Positions 6,387 to 14,773 of a stretch of 16,465 nt of DNA are shown piece after piece (the stretch's first letter is position 1; the number at the start of each line of letters is the position of its first letter). The DNA is from Fidelibacterota bacterium (lineage in GTDB: Bacteria; Fidelibacterota; Marinisomatia; SCGC-AAA003-L08; TS1B11). The notes beneath the pieces are model-generated. The model worked only from the letters and a program-made list of their open reading frames with translations. It did no database searches and was not told the DNA's origin. The stretch lies in the NCBI GenBank assembly GCA_022564085.1, contig JADFMC010000007.1, forward strand, positions 1 through 16,465. The letters are read 5' to 3'. The position numbers and the translations under genes were made by a program.

Positions 6387-8459
6387 GTGCATACCCTGAC
6401 CCTGTACGCCCTGATAATCCTGTTTCTGCCGCTGGCTTCCTTCGTCCTGCAGATATTCTTCGGCCGCCTGATCGGACCCCGGGGCGTATGGCTATCGGTG
6501 GGGGCGGTAGCTATTACCCTGGTGCTGGCCCTGACCATGTTATTCTCGGTGGTGTTGGGATCCCCCATGGAACATTATCCCGAGCTGGTCTGGTTCTCCC
6601 TGGGGGACTTCTCCCTGACCTTAGGCTTCCAGCTCGACAACATCGCCGTGGTGATGCTGGTGATAGTAGCATTGATCTCCGGCCTGGTCCACCTGTATTC
6701 GGTGGAATACATGCGCGGCGACGTGCGCTATACCCGCTTCTTTGGCTACCTGGGAATTTTCACCTTTGCCATGAACGGCATCGTCCTGGCGCACAGCCTG
6801 TTGATGATGTACGTGTTTTGGGAGCTGGTGGGGCTGAGCTCCTACCTGTTGATCGGCCACTGGTTCGAGAAGGACAGCGCCGCCGACGCCTCCAAGAAGG
6901 CCTTCCTCGCCAACCGGGTAGGTGACATCGGCATGTTCATCGGCATCATGTTGCTGTGGTCGGTCACTGGCAGTTTCACCTTCCAGGGGCTGTACGAATT
7001 GGTGGACGTTGAGGGGGGCAACATGTTCGCCGGTCAGATGGGCCTGCTCTCGGTGGCCGGAGTGCTGGTATTCATGGGGGCTGTGGGTAAGTCGGCCCAG
7101 TTTCCGCTGCACGTCTGGCTGCCCGACGCCATGGAAGGCCCCACCCCGGTGTCGGCCCTGATCCACGCCGCCACCATGGTGGCCGCCGGCGTCTACCTCA
7201 CAGTACGCCTGTTTCCCATATTGACCCCGGACGCCCTGTTGTTCGTAGCGTCCGTCGGAGCACTAACGGCGGTGTTGGGCGCTTTAATCGCCATCTCCCA
7301 AACCGACATCAAGCGGGTGCTGGCCTATTCCACTATTAGTCAATTGGGCTATATGATCATGGCGGTGGGCATGGGCGCTCAGCAGGCGGCGTTCTTTCAC
7401 CTGGGCACCCACGCCATGTTTAAGGGGCTGCTGTTCCTCTGCTCCGGCTCGGTGATCCACGCCCTGCACCATGCCCTGGAGCACACCGGGGACCACGAGA
7501 CCGATCCCCAGGACATGCGCAACATGGGCGGCCTACGAAAACGGATGCCCATCACCTATGCCACCATGCTGATCGGCGCGCTGGCTATATCGGGCGTACC
7601 TCTGTTTTCCGGCTTCCTGAGCAAGGACGCCATATTGGCCGGGACCCTGGCCTTTGCCCAACACCACCACCAGTGGTGGGCGATTTTATTCCCGGTGGCC
7701 GGCTTCGGGGCGGCGGCCATCACCGCCTTTTATATGTTCCGCTTGATCTTCATGACCTTCCACGGTAAGCCGGCCAAGGCCCAGGTTAACCGGCAGGTGC
7801 ATGAGCCCTCCCTGGTGATGACCGCTCCCCTGATGACCCTGGCGGCCTTGTCATTTGCCCTGTTCTTTACCCTGCCGGGGATCAATCCGTTGCACGCGGA
7901 AGGGTGGTTCACAAAAATTATTCCCCAGGCGGAGAACCTTACGGGGTACCCTGAACTGGGGGTGGAACACCTGGAGCATGGTTTCCACCAGGCCCATAGC
8001 CAAGCCGTGCGGCTGTCGGTGGGCGTAGCGGGGAGCGGCATACTGCTGGCCATAGCATTCTACCTGCTGGGGTGGCTGGACCCCAAGGCCTGGACGCAAA
8101 AGTTGCAACGAATAGGACTCTACCAATTATCACGTTCCAAGTTTTACTTCGATGAGATTTACGACGCCCTGTTATACCGGCCGTTCCTGTGGTTGACCGC
8201 TAAGATCGCCTGGCTGGATTGGGACCTGTGGGACCAGCGCTTTATCGACGGTTTGGGCCGGGGCACGGTGAAGGTCAGCGACGTCTCCGGATGGTTGGAT
8301 TACCATTTGCTGGACCAATATGTGGTGGATGGCCTGGGCCGGGTCGTGTCCTGGATGGGCGCCGTGGGCCGCAAGGTGCAGACCGGCCGGGTACAAAACT
8401 ACGTCCTGTGGGCGCTGGTGGGAGGAATCTTAATTGTGATTGTGGCGGCCAATTTCTAA
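6387..8459 (+). CDS. nuoL: Complex I subunit NuoL, distal antiporter-like proton pump with lateral helix
   Basis: NuoL is the distal proton-pumping subunit and carries the long lateral helix along the membrane arm. The 690-residue product has the antiporter core: VFWELVGLSSYLLIGHWF (Glu146), GAVGKSAQFPLHVWLPDAME (Lys235), GPTPVSALIHAATMVAAGVY (His260) and DIKRVLAYSTISQLGYM. The C-terminal part holds KFYFDEIYDALLYRP, the usual lateral-helix region, and a final membrane anchor after QTGRVQNYVLW. The tail contains a 27-residue tandem duplication at 8211-8372. Translation starts at GTG 6387, 2 bases after the nuoK stop, with GAGG at 6376-6379. The next gene, nuoM, is 47 bases away. Confidence 0.94.
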   Translation: MHTLTLYALIILFLPLASFVLQIFFGRLIGPRGVWLSVGAVAITLVLALTMLFSVVLGSPMEHYPELVWFSLGDFSLTLGFQLDNIAVVMLVIVALISGLVHLYSVEYMRGDVRYTRFFGYLGIFTFAMNGIVLAHSLLMMYVFWELVGLSSYLLIGHWFEKDSAADASKKAFLANRVGDIGMFIGIMLLWSVTGSFTFQGLYELVDVEGGNMFAGQMGLLSVAGVLVFMGAVGKSAQFPLHVWLPDAMEGPTPVSALIHAATMVAAGVYLTVRLFPILTPDALLFVASVGALTAVLGALIAISQTDIKRVLAYSTISQLGYMIMAVGMGAQQAAFFHLGTHAMFKGLLFLCSGSVIHALHHALEHTGDHETDPQDMRNMGGLRKRMPITYATMLIGALAISGVPLFSGFLSKDAILAGTLAFAQHHHQWWAILFPVAGFGAAAITAFYMFRLIFMTFHGKPAKAQVNRQVHEPSLVMTAPLMTLAALSFALFFTLPGINPLHAEGWFTKIIPQAENLTGYPELGVEHLEHGFHQAHSQAVRLSVGVAGSGILLAIAFYLLGWLDPKAWTQKLQRIGLYQLSRSKFYFDEIYDALLYRPFLWLTAKIAWLDWDLWDQRFIDGLGRGTVKVSDVSGWLDYHLLDQYVVDGLGRVVSWMGAVGRKVQTGRVQNYVLWALVGGILIVIVAANF
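8211..8372 (+). repeat. Tandem 27-residue repeat in the NuoL C-terminal tail
   Basis: Residues 609-635 (WLDWDLWDQRFIDGLGR...) are followed directly by residues 636-662 (WLDYHLLDQYVVDGLGR...). Eleven of the first 17 positions are identical; the remaining ten residues of each unit are hydrophobic and looser. The repeat lies between the KFYFDEIYDAL segment and the final membrane anchor. It could add turns to the linker behind the lateral helix. Similar doubled motifs may exist in other long NuoL proteins, as far as I recall. Confidence 0.7.
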
Positions 8460-8506
8460 ACCCGGCCTTGTGCTGAGGAACTGATTAGGAAGGAATTATC
8501 GATTAT

Positions 8507-10087
8507 ATGGATGCCTCGATTCTAACTATCCTTGTTTTTTTGCCTGTGCTGGGCGCGGCGGCTATGCTGTTTGTGCCCCGCGGCCAGGACGAACTGTTCC
8601 GCTGGATCGCTGCCGGCTTCACCGGGGTGCAGCTGCTGTTCGCCTGCTGGGTGCTGTGGGCCTTCGACCGGGGCTCCAGCCAGTTCCAGTTTGAGGTAGT
8701 GGCTGCCTGGATACCGTCATTTAACGTCAACTACCATATGGGCATAGACGGCCTTTCCATGCCCATGGTTTTCCTCACGGCCCTCCTATCGTTTATTTCG
8801 ATAGTCGCCAGCTGGAAAATCACCAAGGCCCCGCGGGGGTACTTCGCCCTGTTCCTGCTGCTGGACGCCGGCATGATGGGGGTCTTCGTCTCACTGGACT
8901 TCTTCCTATTCTACATGTTCTGGGAAGTGATGCTCTTGCCTATGTACTTCCTGATCGGTATTTGGGGCGGGCCCCAGCGGCAGTACGCGGCCATCAAGTT
9001 CTTCCTGTACACATTGTTCGGATCGGTGCTGATGCTATTGGCCATGCTGGCCCTCTATTTCTACAGCGATCCCCACACCTTCAACCTGATCACCCTGATT
9101 AGCCAGGCCCATAAGATCGACGTAATGTTGTGGGGTATAGAGATGAAGTGGCTGATCTGGTTCGCCCTGTTTATCGGATTCGCCATCAAGGTACCCATAT
9201 TCCCCTTCCACACCTGGCTGCCGCTGGCGCACGTGGAAGCGCCCACCGCCGTGTCGGTGATCCTGGCCGGAGTGCTCCTGAAGATGGGGACCTACGGCCT
9301 GCTGCGGATCAGTTATCCCCTGCTGCCCGATCAGACCATCGTTTTTGCCGTGGCCCTGGCGGTGTTGGGAGTGATCAATATTATCTGGGGGGCGGCCAAC
9401 GCCATTGCCCAGGTGGACTTAAAGCGCATGGTGGCCTACTCGTCGGTGAGCCACATGGGCATTGTGCTGCTGGGGATGGCGGCGGTAGTTAGCGTCAGGG
9501 AGGGTGGTACCATGGCCGGCGCGCAGCTGGGGATGAATGGCGCCGTACTGCAGATGTTCAACCACGGCATCATCACGGCCGCCCTGTTCCTCCTGGTAGG
9601 GGTGATCTACGACCGGGCCCATCACCGCTACATCGTCTACCCTTCGGACTACAAAGATAAGGCCTTGCGCGGCAAACTCGGCTTCGGCGGACTGGCAGTG
9701 GGCTTGCCCATATTCTCCGGCTTCGTGGCCCTGGTGTTTTTTGCGGGGCTGGGACTGCCGGCCCTGTCGGGTTTCATCAGTGAGGCCATGTGTTTCCTCG
9801 GCGGCTTCTCCACCTTCCGGACCCTGACTATTATCGGTACCTTTGGCATCCTGCTCAACGCCGTCTACTTCCTACGGGCCTACCAACGGATGTTCATGGG
9901 ATCGCCAAATGAGCGATGGTCAGGACTGAGCGACATGTCGCCCCGGGAGATCGGCATGCTGGCTCCCCTGGTGATTATCATTATATTTCTGGGGGTCTAT
10001 CCCAGCCCGGCCCTGAATGTGATTTCGTTGACCATGAATAATTTGATTGAGCTGGTGAACGCCGCTTCGTCGTTGGCAGGGATGTAG
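8507..10087 (+). CDS. nuoM: Complex I subunit NuoM, antiporter-like proton pump
   Basis: NuoM is the middle proton-pumping unit of the membrane arm. The 526-residue product has FYMFWEVMLLPMYFLIGIWG (Glu140), GFAIKVPIFPFHTWLPLAHV (Lys228), EAPTAVSVILAGVLLKMGTY (Lys259) and QVDLKRMVAYSSVSHMGIV, all in the expected order. A C-terminal block GFISEAMCFLGGF and VYFLRAYQRMFMG follows. About 14 hydrophobic helices are visible. The ATG at 8507 has AGGAAGGA 12 bases upstream, a slightly long spacing; the ATG four bases later is out of frame. The 47-base gap before it shows no terminator, so it is probably co-transcribed with nuoL. Confidence 0.95.
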   Translation: MDASILTILVFLPVLGAAAMLFVPRGQDELFRWIAAGFTGVQLLFACWVLWAFDRGSSQFQFEVVAAWIPSFNVNYHMGIDGLSMPMVFLTALLSFISIVASWKITKAPRGYFALFLLLDAGMMGVFVSLDFFLFYMFWEVMLLPMYFLIGIWGGPQRQYAAIKFFLYTLFGSVLMLLAMLALYFYSDPHTFNLITLISQAHKIDVMLWGIEMKWLIWFALFIGFAIKVPIFPFHTWLPLAHVEAPTAVSVILAGVLLKMGTYGLLRISYPLLPDQTIVFAVALAVLGVINIIWGAANAIAQVDLKRMVAYSSVSHMGIVLLGMAAVVSVREGGTMAGAQLGMNGAVLQMFNHGIITAALFLLVGVIYDRAHHRYIVYPSDYKDKALRGKLGFGGLAVGLPIFSGFVALVFFAGLGLPALSGFISEAMCFLGGFSTFRTLTIIGTFGILLNAVYFLRAYQRMFMGSPNERWSGLSDMSPREIGMLAPLVIIIIFLGVYPSPALNVISLTMNNLIELVNAASSLAGM

Positions 10088-10133
10088 AAGTGGCAGTGGC
10101 ACTCGTAATAGCAACGCCTGGGAAGCTTGAGAA

Positions 10134-11624
10134 ATGCCTAATATAGAGAGCCTATCCTTCTTCCTACCCGAGCTCTTCCTAACCGCTTCCATGGTGGTGA
10201 TCATCCTGGTTGATGTGTTTATGGGGCCGGCAAATCGCAATAGGGTGGTGCGGCAGCTGTCGCTGGCGGCCCTGGCGGTCACCGCATACCTGCTGTGGGT
10301 CCAAACCGATCCCGGGGAGGCCATTTTCTTCGGCGCCCTGGCGGTGGATCCATACAGCCGGTTCTTCAAGTGGCTCTTTCTGATCGCCACCGCGGTCATT
10401 TTCTTTGTAACACCATATACCAGTCAGCTCCTTAAAACCGCCCGGCACGAATATTACCTGTTCCTGCTGGCGGTCATGTTCGGCTTGTTCCTGATGGCCT
10501 CCGCCCAGGACCTGATCATTATCTACCTGTCCATCGAGATCGTCAGCATCGGCTCGTTTGTCCTGGCCGGATTCCTCAAGGGGGACCGCCATTCCAACGA
10601 ATCGTCCTTAAAATACGTTATTTACGGCGCTTTTTCTTCCGGCGTCATGCTCTACGGCCTGAGCTTGCTGTTCGGATTGGCAGGTTCCACCAACCTCTTT
10701 GATGTCCAGCGCGCGTTGGCCTCTATCACTGGACCGGGCGACCTGATCCTGGTGGCCGCCCTGCTGATGATCCTGGTAGGCTTCGGCTACAAGATCTCCA
10801 TGGCGCCCTTCCATTTCTGGACACCGGATGTCTATCAGGGTGCGCCTACCACCATCACCGCCTACCTGTCGGTGGCCCCCAAGGCGGCCGGGTTCGCCCT
10901 GGCCTTGCGGGTGCTGGGGATCGCCTTCGGGGACAACCTCCAGTTCCCGGCCGACCAATGGTTCCCGGTGGGCAACCTGGCCATAGGCACGGTCATAGCC
11001 CTGTTTTCCGGTCTGACGATGACAGTCGGCAACATTTTGGCCATCCAACAGAACAGTGTCAAGCGCATGTTGGCCTACTCCAGCGTGGCCCACGCCGGCT
11101 ATATGCTCATGGCGGTGACGATTCTCAACATCCAGGCGTTGGGGGCGGTGATGTTCTACCTGGCGGTCTACCTGTTCATGAACCTGGGGGCCTTCCTGGT
11201 GGTGATCCTGGTACACAACAAATTTGGTTACGACGATATAGACGACTGGCGCGGGCTGGGCTTCAAGCTGCCTTTGGTGGCGGTACCCATGGGGGTTTTC
11301 CTGTTCAGCCTAACCGGGCTGCCGCCCACGGCCGGTTTCGTGGGCAAGGTCTATCTTTTCTCCGTCTTGATATCATCCCAGCAGTTCTGGTGGCTGGCTG
11401 TGCTGGGCGTACTAAATTCAGTGGTCTCCTTATATTATTACCTGCGCATCATGAAGGTGATGTTTTTAGAGGGTGAACCTACCGGTGAAACTGTCTCCGA
11501 CCACCCGGCCATGACGGGAATGATCCTAGCGCTGATGGTGCCGGTGTTGTTGTTCGGGGTCTACTGGTCGCCGCTGATGGGGTGGGTGCGGGCCTCGCTC
11601 AAGATTTTCACTCCCGGCGGCTGA
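10134..11624 (+). CDS. nuoN: Complex I subunit NuoN, antiporter-like proton pump
   Basis: NuoN is the proximal antiporter-like subunit next to NuoK. The 496-residue product has an N-terminal helix with LPELFLTASMVVIILVD and SAQDLIIIYLSIEIVSIGSF (Glu135). Next come GFGYKISMAPFHFWTPDVYQ (Lys220), GAPTTITAYLSVAPKAAGF (Lys250), SVKRMLAYSSVAHAGYMLM and LTGLPPTAGFVGKVYLF. This is the complete normal motif set. The ATG at 10134 follows 46 bases after nuoM with a weak GGGAAG/TTGAG site. It is the last gene of the 11-gene set; the thioesterase gene starts 16 bases after its stop. Confidence 0.95.
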   Translation: MPNIESLSFFLPELFLTASMVVIILVDVFMGPANRNRVVRQLSLAALAVTAYLLWVQTDPGEAIFFGALAVDPYSRFFKWLFLIATAVIFFVTPYTSQLLKTARHEYYLFLLAVMFGLFLMASAQDLIIIYLSIEIVSIGSFVLAGFLKGDRHSNESSLKYVIYGAFSSGVMLYGLSLLFGLAGSTNLFDVQRALASITGPGDLILVAALLMILVGFGYKISMAPFHFWTPDVYQGAPTTITAYLSVAPKAAGFALALRVLGIAFGDNLQFPADQWFPVGNLAIGTVIALFSGLTMTVGNILAIQQNSVKRMLAYSSVAHAGYMLMAVTILNIQALGAVMFYLAVYLFMNLGAFLVVILVHNKFGYDDIDDWRGLGFKLPLVAVPMGVFLFSLTGLPPTAGFVGKVYLFSVLISSQQFWWLAVLGVLNSVVSLYYYLRIMKVMFLEGEPTGETVSDHPAMTGMILALMVPVLLFGVYWSPLMGWVRASLKIFTPGG

Positions 11625-11640
11625 ACGGTCCCCTCCGGCC

Positions 11641-12144
11641 ATGGCCCAGTCAAACCAGAGCGAACATCCGCCCGCCGGCAAGAAAGTTGCGGATTCCCAG
11701 GTGGTCATGAATGAGCTGGTGCTGCCCAACGACGCCAACTTATCGGGCAATGTCCTGGGAGGGCGGGTAATGCATTTGATGGACCTGTGCGCCGGGATGG
11801 CGGCTATGCGGCACTGCCGGGGCGTGGTGGCCACTGCGGCGGTGGATAATCTGAATTTTCATCACCCCATCAAGGTGGGAGAGTTTATGATCCTGAAGGC
11901 TTCGGTTAATTACACTGACCGCACCTCCATGGAAGTAGGTGTGCGGGTGGAAGCCGAAAATCCCCGCACCGGTGAGCGGCGGCACACCAGCTCCGCCTAT
12001 CTCACATTTGTGGCCCTGGACGAAAATGGCCGGCCTACATTGGCGCCGCCGGTGAAGCCGCAGATCGAGGTGGAACACAGGCGCTACCAGGATGCCGGTA
12101 AGCGCCGCTTAGAACGATTGGCCCGGCTGGGGCATAAACGGTAA
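11641..12144 (+). CDS. Acyl-CoA thioesterase, hotdog fold (YciA/Acot-type)
   Basis: The 167-residue product resembles hexameric hotdog acyl-CoA thioesterases, which hydrolyse acyl-CoA to free acid and CoA in the cytoplasm. Evidence is the block ELVLPNDANLSGNVLGGRVM followed by HLMDLCAGMAA. Here Asn33 and Asp48 match the conserved Asn and Asp of the family active site. Further matches are VDNLNFHHPIKVGEFMILKA on the second strand and SSAYLTFVALDENGRP near the end. A basic tail (RRYQDAGKRRLERLARL) follows. The ATG at 11641 lacks an obvious ribosome binding site, and an in-frame ATG at 11707 would cut before the conserved block. It lies between nuoN (16 bases) and the second nuoA (28 bases) on the same strand, so it is probably in the operon. 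It is not a complex I subunit, and chain-length specificity cannot be read from the sequence. Confidence 0.88.
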   Translation: MAQSNQSEHPPAGKKVADSQVVMNELVLPNDANLSGNVLGGRVMHLMDLCAGMAAMRHCRGVVATAAVDNLNFHHPIKVGEFMILKASVNYTDRTSMEVGVRVEAENPRTGERRHTSSAYLTFVALDENGRPTLAPPVKPQIEVEHRRYQDAGKRRLERLARLGHKR

Positions 12145-12172
12145 TCGCGGCTGGACGCATGGTCATAACATC

Positions 12173-12538
12173 ATGATTGTTGACTACTTACCAATCTTGT
12201 TCGTTATTACGCTGGCGGTTGGATTCGCTGTGGGCATGCTGGTGTTGTCCCATTTTGTGGGCCCCCGGGTACCGGACCCGGTCAAACTCATGCCTTACGA
12301 GTCGGGGGTCGACCCCAAGAGTAAGTCCCATCCCCGGTTGAATGTCCGTTATTTCATCGTTGGTCTGGTCTTCATCATTTTCGATATCGAAATTGTGTTC
12401 CTATTTCCCTGGGCGGTGATATTCCGTGATTTCATCACCGATAGCTCATTCATTTTCTGGGAAATGGTCTTCTTCATGGCAGTCCTGCTGGTGGGACTAA
12501 TCTATATCTGGCGGAAAGGGGTTTTAGAATGGGAATAG
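12173..12538 (+). CDS. nuoA: Complex I subunit NuoA (second copy)
   Basis: This second NuoA opens the second nuo cluster. The 121-residue product has three hydrophobic helices and the usual motifs: LMPYESGVDP in the quinone-side loop, RYFIVGLVFIIFDIEIVFLF, FPWAVIF, and an end at IWRKGVLEWE. The loop residue that is Cys44 in the first copy is Ser here. Both variants are known (E. coli has the ESG form), so this marks a different lineage rather than a defect. It lacks the acidic tail of the first copy. The ATG at 12173 has no strong ribosome binding site. The 3' end overlaps nuoB by 10 bases. Confidence 0.93.
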   Translation: MIVDYLPILFVITLAVGFAVGMLVLSHFVGPRVPDPVKLMPYESGVDPKSKSHPRLNVRYFIVGLVFIIFDIEIVFLFPWAVIFRDFITDSSFIFWEMVFFMAVLLVGLIYIWRKGVLEWE

Positions 12539-13032
12539 ATCGTAGCGGCCGTGGTGAGTGGCTGACCACCACCCTGGACGCCTTTGTCAACTGGGCCCGG
12601 AAGAACTCACTGTGGCCCATGCCTTTCGGCACCGCCTGCTGTGGCATTGAGTTAATGGCGGTGTTGGCCTCCCGGCATGATATCGCCCGCTTCGGCGCGG
12701 AGGCCCTGCGCTTCTCGCCCCGGCAGTCCGACCTGCTGCTGGTGGCCGGCCGCATCAGCATTAAAATGATGCCGGTGCTGACCCGGATATACCAGCAGAT
12801 GCCGGAACCCAAATGGGTAATCTCCATGGGGGCCTGTGCTTCGAGTGGTGGAATTTTCGACACCTATAGCGTCATTCAAGGTATCGACAAATTTTTGCCG
12901 GTAGATGTCTACCTGCCGGGTTGTCCACCTCGGCCCGAGGCCATTCTCCATGGATTGATCAGCCTGCAGAAGGTGATCATGCGGGATTCCATGCAACATT
13001 ACGAGCAGTTGGATGGGGCCGCGCCGGGATAA
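12529..13032 (+). CDS. nuoB: Complex I subunit NuoB (second copy)
   Basis: This is the N2-cluster subunit of the second set. The 167-residue product has Cys37-Cys38 (FGTACCGIELMA), Cys103 (SMGACASSGG) and Cys132 (YLPGCPPRPEAIL), so all four ligands are present. The ATG at 12529 lies within the end of nuoA2 and is preceded by AAAGGGG. Compared with the first copy it has a different N-terminus and differs through most of the middle, while sharing the ligand regions. It is therefore an independent functional paralogue. The C-terminus (QHYEQLDGAAPG) is a short polar tail. Confidence 0.95.
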   Translation: MGIDRSGRGEWLTTTLDAFVNWARKNSLWPMPFGTACCGIELMAVLASRHDIARFGAEALRFSPRQSDLLLVAGRISIKMMPVLTRIYQQMPEPKWVISMGACASSGGIFDTYSVIQGIDKFLPVDVYLPGCPPRPEAILHGLISLQKVIMRDSMQHYEQLDGAAPG

Positions 13033-13037
13033 TCCTT

Positions 13038-13577
13038 ATGCCGGCCCTTAAGCAGCTTTCAGACTTGCTGAGCGCAAAATTCCCGGACGCCTTTCTTGAG
13101 GTGACCGAGTTCCGGGGTATGCTGTCGATTCATATCCGCGGCGGCCTGATCCTGGATCTGTTACGGATGCTCAAGACCGATCCCCGTTTCGCCTACAATT
13201 TCCTGGCGGACGTCACGGCAGTGGACCACCTGAAAAAGGGCGGTCACACCCGCTATTCGGTGGTATACCATCTCCTGAATCAATACGACGCCAAACGGAT
13301 CGTAGTGCACGCCTGGGTGGATGAAGAGAATCCCGCATTGCCGTCCGTCTATTCTCTGTGGAAGACGGCCGATTGGCAGGAGCGGGAGGTGTTCGACCTG
13401 TTCGGCATCCGGTTTGAGGGACATCCCGACCTGCGGCGGATCATGAACCCCGAGGATTTTGGATTCCATCCCCTGCGCAAAGACTACCCCCTGCACGGCC
13501 GGGGTGAACGGGACGACTTCCCAGTGGTGGGACGGACCATCGGCAGTAAATGGCCCGCTGACCGGAGCTTCGAATGA
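13038..13577 (+). CDS. nuoC: Complex I subunit NuoC (second copy)
   Basis: This is the NuoC of the second set, 179 residues from ATG 13038. The start is chosen because it follows the nuoB2 stop by 5 bases and gives a normal NuoC N-terminus (MPALKQLSDLLSAKF). The open frame extends upstream to 12921, but only inside nuoB2. Core motifs are FLADVTAVDHL, HAWVDEENPALPSVYSLW, WKTADWQEREVFDLFGIRF, EGHPDLRRIMNP and HPLRKDYPL. The end (GSKWPADRSFE) runs into nuoD, overlapping by ATGA. Gene order and spacing mirror the first cluster. Confidence 0.93.
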   Translation: MPALKQLSDLLSAKFPDAFLEVTEFRGMLSIHIRGGLILDLLRMLKTDPRFAYNFLADVTAVDHLKKGGHTRYSVVYHLLNQYDAKRIVVHAWVDEENPALPSVYSLWKTADWQEREVFDLFGIRFEGHPDLRRIMNPEDFGFHPLRKDYPLHGRGERDDFPVVGRTIGSKWPADRSFE

Positions 13578-14773
13578 CACTGACGGCGAAGGAGCTCAGC
13601 ACTGAGAAATTGGAACTCAATTTCGGGCCTTCGCACCCGGCCACCCATGGCACGCTCCGGGTGCAGTTGGAAGCTGACGGTGAGATCGTCACCCGGGCGG
13701 ATGCCGAGATTGGCTTTCTGCACTCCGGTTTTGAGAAGCTCGGAGAGCATCTGAGCTACAATCAATATATCACTATCACCGATCGGATGAACTACCTCTC
13801 GCCCCTGTGTAACAACGTGGCATTCGCGCTGGCGGTCGAGAAGCTATTGGGGATCGAAGCGCCCAAGCGGGCCCAGTACCTGCGAGTGCTGATGTGCGAG
13901 TTGTCGCGCATTGCCGACCACCTTTTGGCCATCGGCATGCTGGCGGTGGACGTAGGGGCCTTCACAGTATTCCTGTACGGTTTCCGCATCCGGGAAAAAA
14001 TATATGACCTTTTCGAAATGGTGTGCGGCGCCCGGCTGACAACCAGCTATACGCGGGTTGGGGGGTTGATGCGCGATGTGCCCGATGATTTTGACGCCGT
14101 TTGCCGGGAGGTGCTGGCTGAGATCCCTACGGCTATGGAGCAGATAGATGGCCTGCTCACCCATAACCGTATCTGGCTGGACCGCACCCGCAATATCGGT
14201 GTCATCACTCCCGAACAGGCCATTTCCTACGGACTGACGGGGCCCATAGCCCGGGCTACGGGCATTGACTACGATATCAGGGTGAAGGAACCATACTCTT
14301 GCTATGAAGATTTTACTTTCGACGTGATCATTGGGGAAAACGGGGATGTTTACGACCGTTATATGGTCCGTTTCTATGAGGTCTGGGAGAGCATAAAAAT
14401 CTGTGAACAGGTGCTGGATAAATTGCCTTCCGGCCCGGTTAATGTGGACGCGGACACCAAATATACCCTGCCGCCCCGTAACGAAATATTTAACTCCATC
14501 GAGGCGCTGATTCATCACTTTGAGGTAACCATGGAGAACCGGGGCTTCACCCCACCGGTGGGCGAGACTTACGTGCCCACCGAAAGTCCCAACGGCGAAC
14601 TGGGCTACTTTATTGTGAGCGATGGTGGACGCGAGCCCTACCGGGTACGCACCCGGCCGCCATCATTGATCAACTTCTCCGTGTTCCCGGAGATCATGCC
14701 CGGCCAGACCATCTCGGATATCGTGGCGGTGTTGGGCAGCCTGAACATCATTGCCGGGGAACTTGACAGGTGA
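13574..14773 (+). CDS. nuoD: Complex I subunit NuoD (second copy)
   Basis: This is the quinone-site subunit of the second set, 399 residues. It has GPSHPATHGTLRVQL (His21, His25) and DRMNYLSPLCNN, with Tyr74 at the quinone-contact position. Further motifs are VCGARLTTSYTRVGG and GYFIVSDGGREPYRVRTRPP, and the end is VLGSLNIIAGELDR. No hydrogenase-type metal cysteines are present. It differs from the first NuoD along its whole length: RMNYL instead of RCDYL, GDVYDRY instead of GDCWDRY, and no KGEVGT insertion. Start ATG 13574 overlaps the nuoC2 stop (ATGA), and its stop overlaps the nuoE start (GTGA), so translation is probably coupled throughout. Confidence 0.95.
   Translation: MTLTAKELSTEKLELNFGPSHPATHGTLRVQLEADGEIVTRADAEIGFLHSGFEKLGEHLSYNQYITITDRMNYLSPLCNNVAFALAVEKLLGIEAPKRAQYLRVLMCELSRIADHLLAIGMLAVDVGAFTVFLYGFRIREKIYDLFEMVCGARLTTSYTRVGGLMRDVPDDFDAVCREVLAEIPTAMEQIDGLLTHNRIWLDRTRNIGVITPEQAISYGLTGPIARATGIDYDIRVKEPYSCYEDFTFDVIIGENGDVYDRYMVRFYEVWESIKICEQVLDKLPSGPVNVDADTKYTLPPRNEIFNSIEALIHHFEVTMENRGFTPPVGETYVPTESPNGELGYFIVSDGGREPYRVRTRPPSLINFSVFPEIMPGQTISDIVAVLGSLNIIAGELDR

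Noticed and set aside
10088..10133. Possible terminator or RNA element between nuoM and nuoN (also 8460-8506)
   Set aside because: Only 4-bp pairings can be drawn and no T-run follows. Both gaps are short spacers within a co-directional cluster.
10608..11216. Long - strand open frame (about 200 codons) antisense to nuoN; similar ones at 13844-14518, 2031-2615 and 4281-4853
   Set aside because: They lie opposite strongly conserved nuo genes. Their translations are rich in His, Gln and Arg without recognisable motifs, as expected for antisense shadows in GC-rich coding DNA.
12921..13037. Possible upstream extension of the second NuoC into nuoB2
   Set aside because: The extension is non-homologous sequence within nuoB2. 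ATG 13038 gives a family-like N-terminus right after the nuoB2 stop.
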